Assembly (NCBI GenBank): GCA_964442675.1
Contig: CAYUAE010000011.1
Span: 1-24,689 of the forward strand
Reading direction: 5' to 3'
From: Methylomarinum sp964442675
Lineage (GTDB): Bacteria; Pseudomonadota; Gammaproteobacteria; Methylococcales; Methylomonadaceae
DNA: 24,689 nucleotides
In this document: in pieces, positions 15,655 through 21,798 of the stretch
How positions within the stretch are numbered: position 1 is the stretch's first letter
Layout of the letters: every line of letters starts with the position of its first letter
Position numbers and translations under genes: made by a program
Notes under the pieces: model-generated
What the model saw: the letters and a program-made list of their open reading frames with translations, nothing else
The model's database searches: none
Told to the model about the DNA's origin: nothing

Positions 15655-16935
15655 ATGGCTGAAATAGTAGATGTAAGAGCAAGAGAAGTTTTGGATTCAC
15701 GTGGTAACCCGACTGTTGAAGCCGAGGTTAGATTGGCTTCAGGTGTTATCGGCTCGGCAATGGTGCCATCAGGTGCGTCAACCGGTGAGCGTGAAGCGAT
15801 TGAGTTGCGTGATGGTGATAAATCCCGCTATTTGGGTAAGGGCGTTTTGAAAGCCGTTGAAAATGTCAATACTGAAATCCGCGCGGCCGTTATGGGCATG
15901 AATGCAGGTGAGCAAAAAGCGCTGGATCAGAAAATGATCGAACTCGATGGCACCGATAACAAAGGTCGTCTGGGTGCAAATGCTATTCTGGGCGTATCTA
16001 TGGCGGCGGCGCATGCGGCGGCACAGGAAGGTAACTTGCCTTTATATCGTTACCTGAATGCCACAAATGAATTTATTTTGCCGGTACCTATGATGAACAT
16101 CATCAATGGTGGCTCTCATGCAGATAACAGCGTTGATTTGCAGGAATTCATGATTTTGCCGGTTGGGGCGCCGAATTTCCGTGAAGCGATTCGCTATGGG
16201 GCGGAAGTTTTCCATAATCTGGCTAAAGTTTTGAAAGGCAAAGGTCTGGCAACAACGGTGGGTGATGAGGGTGGTTTTGCGCCAAACTTGTCATCTAACG
16301 AAGAAGCCATTGAAGTTATTCTGGAAGCCATTGAAAAAGCAGGCTACAAAGCCGGTCAGGATATTTATCTGGGAATGGATGCGGCCAGCTCTGAATATTT
16401 TAAAGACGGCAAATATGAGTTGGCATCAGAAGGCAGAAGCTTCAATTCAGAAGAAATGACTGAATTCTTCGTCGAGTGGGTAAACAAATATCCAATCATT
16501 TCAATTGAAGATGGTATGGATGAAAATGACTGGGATGGCTGGAAAAACCACACTGAAAAATTGGGCGATAAAATCCAGTTAGTTGGCGATGACTTGTTCG
16601 TCACCAATCCGGCTATTTTGAAAGAGGGCATCGACAAAGGCATTGCCAATTCAATCCTGATCAAAGTGAATCAGATTGGGACATTGACCGAAACATTGGA
16701 AGCCATCAGCATGGCAAAAGCGGCCGGTTATTCGGCTGTGATTTCCCATCGTTCAGGCGAAACAGAAGATACCACTATCGCTGATTTAGTGGTTGCCACC
16801 GGCACCGGACAGATCAAAACCGGTTCGTTGAGCCGCTCTGACCGTGTCGCCAAATATAATCGTCTGATGAAAATTGAAGATGAATTAGGTGATAAGGCCG
16901 TTTATGCCGGTCGCAGCGCATTTAAAATGCTGTAA
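15655..16935 (+). CDS. eno: Enolase
   Basis: Glycolytic enzyme interconverting 2-phosphoglycerate and phosphoenolpyruvate; in many gammaproteobacteria it is also part of the RNA degradosome. I start at the ATG at 15655, giving MAEIVDVRAREVLDSRGNPT and 426 residues. An upstream in-frame ATG at 15625 would overlap kdsA and add ten residues not typical of enolase. Motifs include SGASTGEREAIELRD, GDEGGFAPNL, the metal-site segments SIEDGMDENDW and VGDDLFVTN, the lysine in IKVNQIGTL, and ISHRSGETEDTTIADLVV. An AAGGG ribosome site lies 10 nt upstream. It uses PEP metabolism in common with KdsA and is followed by a strong terminator, so the pyrG-kdsA-eno unit probably ends here. Confidence 0.98.
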   Translation: MAEIVDVRAREVLDSRGNPTVEAEVRLASGVIGSAMVPSGASTGEREAIELRDGDKSRYLGKGVLKAVENVNTEIRAAVMGMNAGEQKALDQKMIELDGTDNKGRLGANAILGVSMAAAHAAAQEGNLPLYRYLNATNEFILPVPMMNIINGGSHADNSVDLQEFMILPVGAPNFREAIRYGAEVFHNLAKVLKGKGLATTVGDEGGFAPNLSSNEEAIEVILEAIEKAGYKAGQDIYLGMDAASSEYFKDGKYELASEGRSFNSEEMTEFFVEWVNKYPIISIEDGMDENDWDGWKNHTEKLGDKIQLVGDDLFVTNPAILKEGIDKGIANSILIKVNQIGTLTETLEAISMAKAAGYSAVISHRSGETEDTTIADLVVATGTGQIKTGSLSRSDRVAKYNRLMKIEDELGDKAVYAGRSAFKML

Positions 16936-16947
16936 AACCTCAACATT

Positions 16948-16975
16948 AAATGGCTGCAATTGCAGCCATTTTTTT
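16948..16975 (+). terminator. Rho-independent terminator of eno
   Basis: AAATGGCTGCAA at 16948-16959 is followed directly by its exact reverse complement at 16960-16971, giving a perfect 12-bp-arm palindrome, and Ts continue to 16975. It lies 12 bp after the eno stop. Confidence 0.9.
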
Positions 16976-16993
16976 GATCATTATCATTAAAGG

Positions 16994-17028
16994 TGGTTTG
17001 TGCTGTGCTCGGCATGAGCATAAAACCA
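16994..17028. repeat. Inverted repeat, first of the eno-ftsB spacer
   Basis: Outer arms TGGTTT (16994-16999) and AAACCA (17023-17028) enclose inner arms TGCTC (17006-17010) and GAGCA (17016-17020) around the loop GGCAT. No T-run follows. Confidence 0.45.
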
Positions 17029-17038
17029 TGAATGTTAT

Positions 17039-17122
17039 GTAGGATGGGTTTCGCTATCGCTCTCGGCAACGGCTTTTTGCGTTGCTCTTTGCTCTGCATC
17101 CATGCAGTCGTACTCATCCTGC
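17039..17122. repeat. Nested inverted repeats upstream of ftsB (possible decayed dispersed repeat)
   Basis: Imperfect outer arms GTAGGATGGGT (17039-17049) and ACTCATCCTGC (17112-17122) match at 9 of 11 positions. Inside them are two perfect smaller dyads: GCAACG/CGTTGC (17066-17071 and 17080-17085) and CTGCAT/ATGCAG (17094-17099 and 17102-17107, two-base loop). The outer arm followed by TTCGCTATCGCTCT looks like the dispersed GTAGGATGGGT palindromes I associate with some gammaproteobacterial genomes. That link needs a genome search. Confidence 0.5.
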
Positions 17123-17159
17123 AGGTCGTTAATGATAGTGACTTTTTTGATGGAGTCTC

Positions 17160-17435
17160 ATGATCATCAAGGCACTCATCGCTGTCTTAATCCTTTCAAT
17201 AGTGCAATTGCAGTATCGTCTTTGGTTGGGGGATGCCAGTATTCCTCAGATCCTGGACTATCAGGCGCGTCTTGCGCAATTACAACAGCAATCCCAGTCG
17301 GAACAAGAACGCAATCAGGCGTTGTATGCCGAAGTGAAAGATCTGCGCAAAGGTAAACAAGCGATTGAAGAACGTGCCCGTTATGAACTGGGTATGATCA
17401 AGAAAAACGAAACCTTTTTTCAGGTGCTTGAATGA
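17160..17435 (+). CDS. ftsB: Cell division protein FtsB
   Basis: Small bitopic divisome protein that joins FtsQ and FtsL at the septum. The 91-residue product has one N-terminal membrane helix (about residues 2-20), then a coiled coil rich in Leu, Gln and Glu (ARLAQLQQQSQSEQERNQAL). The conserved tail IEERARYELGMIKKNETFF is typical of FtsB and its relatives. A TGGAG ribosome site lies 4 nt before the ATG. Its stop overlaps the ispD start by 4 nt. The order eno-ftsB-ispD-ispF-truD supports the call. Confidence 0.94.
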   Translation: MIIKALIAVLILSIVQLQYRLWLGDASIPQILDYQARLAQLQQQSQSEQERNQALYAEVKDLRKGKQAIEERARYELGMIKKNETFFQVLE

Positions 17436-18121
17436 CGCGCAAAACAAAAATCTGGGCTGTCGTGCCTGCGGCTGGCGTCGGTAAACGCATGCAGGCCGAT
17501 AAACCTAAGCAATATTTAACACTGGCGGGAAAAACCGTCATCGAACATACCTTGAATCGCTTGCTGGACGCGGCTGTGTTTTCGGCCATCGCCGTGGCTA
17601 TTTCCGAACAAGACCCGTACTGGCCGGAATTGGCGGTTTCCAGGCACCCGGATGTGATGACTGCCGCGGGCGGTAAAGAACGGGCCGATTCTGTATTATC
17701 AGCATTAAAAGCTCTGACAAACGCCCATGATCAGGATTGGGTGATGGTGCATGATGCGGCAAGACCCTGCTTGACGACAATGGATATTTTGGCGTTATTG
17801 CAGCAGTTAGAACAGGATGAGGTCGGTGGTATTTTAGCTGTACCATCACATGATACGTTGAAAATTGTAGAAGATGGCGAAATTACAGGCAGTGTCGATC
17901 GCAATAAAATCTGGCGTGCCTTAACCCCGCAAATGTTCCGTTTTGGGCTGTTGCGCGATGCCCTGCAACAGGCTGAAGGCAATGCGGCAGTCACCGATGA
18001 GGCCAGCGCCTTGGAACTTAAAGGGTTTAAGCCGAAGATTGTCGAAGGGCGTGTCGATAATATTAAAATCACCCGGCCGGAAGATCTGGCACTGGCGCAA
18101 TTTTATATGGAGCAACAATGA
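17432..18121 (+). CDS. ispD: 2-C-methyl-D-erythritol 4-phosphate cytidylyltransferase
   Basis: Third step of the MEP isoprenoid pathway: it couples CTP to 2-C-methylerythritol 4-phosphate. The 229-residue product has the nucleotide-binding opening VVPAAGVGKRMQADKPKQYL (residues 9-28). Other family blocks are VMVHDAARPCL, RALTPQMFRFGLL, VTDEASALE and DNIKITRPEDL. It overlaps ftsB upstream and ispF downstream (ATGA junction), so the pathway's third and fifth enzymes are translated in tandem. The CTP it uses is the product of PyrG, encoded about 3 kb upstream. Confidence 0.97.
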   Translation: MTRKTKIWAVVPAAGVGKRMQADKPKQYLTLAGKTVIEHTLNRLLDAAVFSAIAVAISEQDPYWPELAVSRHPDVMTAAGGKERADSVLSALKALTNAHDQDWVMVHDAARPCLTTMDILALLQQLEQDEVGGILAVPSHDTLKIVEDGEITGSVDRNKIWRALTPQMFRFGLLRDALQQAEGNAAVTDEASALELKGFKPKIVEGRVDNIKITRPEDLALAQFYMEQQ

Positions 18122-18594
18122 TTAGAATCGGACAAGGCTATGATGTGCATCGTTTTAAAGATGATGGTGAGGTTATTTTAGGCGGTGTCAAAATCGACTA
18201 TGAAAAAGGCCTGGAAGCGCACTCCGATGGCGATGTCGTCTTGCATGCCTTGGCGGATGCCTTGTTAGGGGCCGCGGCCTTAGGCGATATTGGTAAGCAT
18301 TTCCCCGACACCGATCCTGATTTTAAAGGTGCAGACAGTCGGGTTTTATTACGTCACGTTTACACTATTGTAAAAGATAAAGGCTACCGACTGATCAATG
18401 CCGATATTACCATCATCGCGCAAGCACCCAAGATGGCGCCACATATTGCAGCTATGTGTCAAAATATTGCAGCCGACCTTGAGGTTGATGTCGATCGTAT
18501 CAATGTGAAGGCGACGACCACCGAAAAACTCGGTTTTGAAGGTCGCAAAGAAGGCATTGCTGTGCAAGCTGCTGTGTTGATCGAATCTGCGTGA
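18118..18594 (+). CDS. ispF: 2-C-methyl-D-erythritol 2,4-cyclodiphosphate synthase
   Basis: Cyclises the CDP-methylerythritol phosphate intermediate with release of CMP in the MEP pathway. The 158-residue product has the metal ligands in GYDVH (Asp9 and His11) and His43 in VVLHALADALLGAAALGDIG. Next come FPDTDPDFKGADSR, INADITIIAQAPKMAPH and the C-terminal VKATTTEKLGFEGRKEGIA. Length and motifs are normal. Its stop codon overlaps the GTG start of truD. Confidence 0.98.
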   Translation: MIRIGQGYDVHRFKDDGEVILGGVKIDYEKGLEAHSDGDVVLHALADALLGAAALGDIGKHFPDTDPDFKGADSRVLLRHVYTIVKDKGYRLINADITIIAQAPKMAPHIAAMCQNIAADLEVDVDRINVKATTTEKLGFEGRKEGIAVQAAVLIESA

Positions 18595-19607
18595 TTGACG
18601 CACAAATAGATTGGCCCAGAGCTTGGGGTGGCGTATCCGGTTCGGGATTCATCAAATCGACAGTAGATGATTTTCAGGTTGTCGAAGAATTGTCTTTCGA
18701 GCCTGCCGGAGAAGGCGAGCATGTTTTTTTATACCTTGAAAAACAGGGTGAAAATACCGATTATGTGGCCCGGCTTTTGGCGCGGTTTGCCGGCGTCAGA
18801 CAACGTGATATTGGCTATGCCGGACTCAAAGACCGGCATGCGCGTACCCGGCAATGGTTCAGCATCTGGCTGCCCGGTAAGCCAGAGCTTGAATGGCAGC
18901 ACATTGAAACCGAGCAGATTAAAGTACTGCAGGTCAGCCGTCATTTACGAAAACTAAAGCGCGGCGCTATTCGCTGTAACCATTTTCAAATTGACCTTCG
19001 TGATTGGCAAGGTGAACACAGCCGGCTGCAACAGCAGTTGCAACAGATTAAAACGGCCGGTTTCCCCAATTATTTTGCCGAGCAGCGATTTGGCCGTGAT
19101 GGGCAAAATCTCAACAAAGCACTGGCCATGTTTAACGGCCAGCGCGTCAAACGACAGCACCGGAGTCTGTATTTATCCGCTGCCCGCTCATGGTTGTTCA
19201 ACCAGATTTTAGCCGAACGTGTGCGGCAGGGTAATTGGAATCGCCTGATTGAGGGAGACATTTGTCAGCTAGATAACAGCCATAGTCTGTTTGAATACGA
19301 TGACGCGGATAAAACCTTGCAGACACGATGCCAGACCGGTGACATCCACCCGACTGCTGTTTTATTTGGACGTCATGCGCGCGACTTGCCGGAAATAAGC
19401 CAACGCATATTACAGCAGTATCCAGAAATCACAGATGGATTGTCCGCATTTGACCTGACGGCAGATTACCGCGCATTGCGTGTCATCCCTCAAAATCTGC
19501 ATTGGCAACAAATCTCGGCATCACACTGGCGGTTTGTGTTCAGTTTACCGGCTGGCGCTTATGCGACCGCATTGATACGTGAGTTGATAACAACCGGGTC
19601 TTCGTAA
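18591..19607 (+). CDS. truD: tRNA pseudouridine(13) synthase TruD
   Basis: Converts uridine 13 to pseudouridine in the D arm of certain tRNAs. The 338-residue product has the catalytic aspartate in GYAGLKDRHARTRQW (Asp81), the FVVEE-like N-terminal block as DFQVVEELSFEPAGEGEH, and NYFAEQRFGRDGQNL. The insertion domain follows. The start is a GTG at 18591 that overlaps the ispF stop (GTGA), consistent with translational coupling. In E. coli truD is followed by surE-pcm-nlpD-rpoS; here an unrelated gene follows. Confidence 0.96.
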   Translation: MIDAQIDWPRAWGGVSGSGFIKSTVDDFQVVEELSFEPAGEGEHVFLYLEKQGENTDYVARLLARFAGVRQRDIGYAGLKDRHARTRQWFSIWLPGKPELEWQHIETEQIKVLQVSRHLRKLKRGAIRCNHFQIDLRDWQGEHSRLQQQLQQIKTAGFPNYFAEQRFGRDGQNLNKALAMFNGQRVKRQHRSLYLSAARSWLFNQILAERVRQGNWNRLIEGDICQLDNSHSLFEYDDADKTLQTRCQTGDIHPTAVLFGRHARDLPEISQRILQQYPEITDGLSAFDLTADYRALRVIPQNLHWQQISASHWRFVFSLPAGAYATALIRELITTGSS

Positions 19608-19679
19608 AACACATTTTGCCTGTCGCGGCGTATTTTGAGAATATAGCCTGAAAACGATACTGGCAGAGGAGGGCGCGTG

Positions 19680-20543
19680 ATGAAAACACAGGTCTTGTTT
19701 CTGGTTTTTATAGCGATCTTGATAACGGTGTTTATCCGTTTAAATCCGGCACAACATTCCACCACGTCTGATTATGATATTTATCAATACGTGGAAGAGT
19801 GCAAAACAGAACTGGGAATCCAACGCGATTTACCCGTTGTCTCCTGTTTGGATGGCAAAAAAATTCCCATTTATGTCGATAAACAGGAAATAAACAGTCA
19901 CAATTGGTCTACATTATCGCAAGGCAAACAATGCGATAATCCCCATTGGCTAGGTGGCGATATCGGCTGCTGGACGTATTCCCATCTGCAAGTGATTCCA
20001 CTGGACGAAGACAATGTAATGGTGGTGAATTGTCGGCAAAAAGGCAATCAGAATGACAAAACCTGGTATCGCGACACACAAAGTAATTTAGGCAAAGACC
20101 AGGACCAGCGCAAACAGGCGTTTTTGCAAGCGAAAACAGCCGCAGAAAAACAACGGCTTTATTATCTATACAATACCTTTAATGATTTAGGTATTATTTT
20201 TCGCAATATCCGCACCGGTAAGACCTGCTATTTAACCCAGTATGGTGAACAATTTACCGGTTTTATTCCGCCGCTGGATAAGCCGCTTCCGGCGAAATCA
20301 GACTATTTAAAAAATTATAACCCCGAACAGGCCCGGCCACCCGAGGATTTTCCTGAACAACTCTGGTATCGGGATGCGAATCAAGCTTTCCGTTCGCCAC
20401 AGCTTACCGCTCAGGCAGGATGTATCAACTGTCATAATGCACATGGCTTCAAATACAGTCCTTACATCAACGCCAGTCATGGTTTGCCCAGTATCTACAC
20501 CATGAAAGAGCTGCCTATGCTGCTAGTGGGTAAGCCCTTTATC
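19680..20543 (+). CDS. Membrane-anchored CxxCH (c-type haem) protein of unknown function, 3' end lost in gap
   Basis: I do not recognise a named family. The visible 288 residues begin with a hydrophobic anchor (MKTQVLFLVFIAILITVFI) that would place the rest in the periplasm. One haem-c attachment motif, CINCH, is at residues 248-252. Further cysteines at 41, 56, 85 and 97 and at two later positions (NCRQ and KTCY) could form disulfides. Distinctive blocks are CLDGKKIPIYVDKQEI, CDNPHWLGGDIGCWTYSHLQ and MVVNCRQKG. A strong AGGAGG site lies 7 nt before this ATG; a GTG three bases earlier is less well spaced. The reading frame is still open at the assembly gap, so length and any second haem site are unknown. 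It begins 72 bp after truD. Confidence 0.8.
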
Positions 20544-20643
20544 NNNNNNNNNNNNNNNNNNNNNNNNNNNNNNNNNNNNNNNNNNNNNNNNNNNNNNNNN
20601 NNNNNNNNNNNNNNNNNNNNNNNNNNNNNNNNNNNNNNNNNNN
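20544..20643. other. Assembly gap (100 Ns)
   Basis: Exactly 100 undetermined bases, the usual placeholder for a scaffold join of unknown length. It removes the end of the CxxCH protein gene, any gene in between, and the rpoH promoter. Adjacency across it is not established, and an open frame read through the Ns is meaningless. Confidence 0.98.
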
Positions 20644-20666
20644 AAAAAATATCAACGGAGGGCAAC

Positions 20667-21524
20667 ATGAGTAATGAATTAACACTACCGGCCAATTTAT
20701 CAGTTGGCACATTTGATACTTATGTCAACGCCATTGCTCAGCTGCCTAGGTTGTCAGCTGAGGAAGAACATAAATTAGCTGTGCGTTTTCATGAGGAAGG
20801 CGATATAGACGCCGCCCGTCAATTGGTTTTATCTAATTTACGCTTTGTCGTACATATTGCCAAAGGCTATAGCGGTTATGGTCTGCCATTACCTGACCTG
20901 GTTCAGGAAGGTAATATAGGCTTAATGAAGGCGGTTAAACGTTTCGACCCGAATATGGGAGTGCGTTTGGTTTCTTTTGCCGTGCACTGGATAAAAGCTG
21001 AAATCCATGAGTTTGTGATTAAAAACTGGCGCATCGTAAAGATTGCGACCACCAAAGCGCAGCGTAAATTATTTTTTAATTTGCGTAAAGCTAAGAAAAA
21101 CCTGGAATGGCTGACTAAAAATGAAGCCGAGCATATCGCAGATGAACTCTCTGTCGATGTAAAAACAGTGTATGAAATGGAAACCCGGCTAGATGGGCAT
21201 GACATGGCATTTGATCAGCCTGGCGATGATGCATCAGATGACACAAACTTTGCACCGGTTAATTATCTGGAGCAACGCAATGCGGATCCGGCTGTAATTC
21301 TGGAAAAAGATGACTGGCAAGGGCATGAAGAAGGCTTGCTATTGAAAGCGATGGCAAACCTGGACGAGCGCAGCCAGGATATCCTGACCAGCCGCTGGTT
21401 ATCCAATGAAAAAGCAACCTTGCATGAGTTGGCCGAACGCTATAATGTCTCGGCTGAACGCATTCGGCAGCTGGAAAAGAATGCGATGAATAAAATAAAA
21501 AAAGCGGTTGTTCTGGAGGCTTAA
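20667..21524 (+). CDS. rpoH: RNA polymerase sigma-32 (heat-shock sigma factor)
   Basis: Sigma factor that directs RNA polymerase to heat-shock promoters. The 285-residue length is normal. Region 2 contains LVLSNLRFVVHIAKGYSGYG, LPDLVQEGNIGLMKAVKRFDP and SFAVHWIKAEIHEFVIKNW. The RpoH-specific box QRKLFFNLRKAKK follows directly, and the C-terminal helix-turn-helix is ATLHELAERYNVSAERIRQLEK. A good GGAGGG site lies 6 nt before the ATG, 23 bases after the assembly gap. Upstream promoters are lost. FtsX usually sits upstream of rpoH in gammaproteobacteria, but here the neighbour is hidden by the gap. The Hsp70 in this window may or may not be a target; no sigma-32 promoter was clear there. Confidence 0.97.
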   Translation: MSNELTLPANLSVGTFDTYVNAIAQLPRLSAEEEHKLAVRFHEEGDIDAARQLVLSNLRFVVHIAKGYSGYGLPLPDLVQEGNIGLMKAVKRFDPNMGVRLVSFAVHWIKAEIHEFVIKNWRIVKIATTKAQRKLFFNLRKAKKNLEWLTKNEAEHIADELSVDVKTVYEMETRLDGHDMAFDQPGDDASDDTNFAPVNYLEQRNADPAVILEKDDWQGHEEGLLLKAMANLDERSQDILTSRWLSNEKATLHELAERYNVSAERIRQLEKNAMNKIKKAVVLEA

Positions 21525-21531
21525 AAAACAC

Positions 21532-21559
21532 TTGAAAAATCACCGAATACCCGTATAAT
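21532..21559 (+). promoter_or_regulatory. tRNA-Leu promoter
   Basis: TTGAAA at 21532-21537 and a perfect TATAAT at 21554-21559 are separated by 16 bp. The predicted start of transcription is a few bases before the tRNA. The -35 box lies only 7 bp past the rpoH stop. Confidence 0.8.
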
Positions 21560-21570
21560 ACTCCAACTCT

Positions 21571-21655
21571 GCCGAGGTGGCGAAACTGGTAGACGCGCTG
21601 GATTCAAAATCCAGTTTCTTCGGAAGTGCCGGTTCGATTCCGGCCCTCGGTACCA
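21571..21655 (+). tRNA. tRNA-Leu (CAA)
   Basis: An 85-nt class II tRNA including encoded CCA. The acceptor arms are GCCGAGG and CCTCGGT (a G-T pair at the end). The anticodon stem CTGGA/TCCAG holds the loop TTCAAAA, so the anticodon is CAA (21605-21607), reading UUG. A variable arm (TTCTTCGGAA region) and a T arm with GGTTCGATTCC follow, typical of tRNA-Leu. Confidence 0.97.
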
Positions 21656-21663
21656 AATTAAAG

Positions 21664-21697
21664 AAAGGCCCTGTATTTATTGCAGGGCCTTTTTTTG
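21664..21697 (+). terminator. Terminator after tRNA-Leu, possibly bidirectional
   Basis: AAAGGCCCTG (21664-21673) and CAGGGCCTTT (21683-21692) form a 10-bp stem with a nine-base loop and a T-run to 21696. On the minus strand the same stem is followed by TTTCTTTAATTT, so it may also end the opposing hsdR transcript. The 100 bp from here to the hsdR stop hold nothing else I can identify. Confidence 0.9.
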
Positions 21698-21798
21698 CCT
21701 GATTCTTTTTTGTCACAGTTGCGACAACTTGCTGCAACAAGAAAAATAACTGACTCTCTAACAGGTGCTGAATCCGGCTCTAAATTATTGAGAACACG

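Noticed and set aside
19677..21524. A single 615-codon frame joining the CxxCH protein to RpoH
   Set aside because: It reads through 100 Ns. RpoH has its own ribosome site and ATG at 20667, so these are two separate genes and the fusion is an artefact.
21540..21740. Minus-strand frame over tRNA-Leu encoding PRAGIEPALPKK-like residues
   Set aside because: This is the well-known false protein made by translating the antisense of a tRNA-Leu gene.
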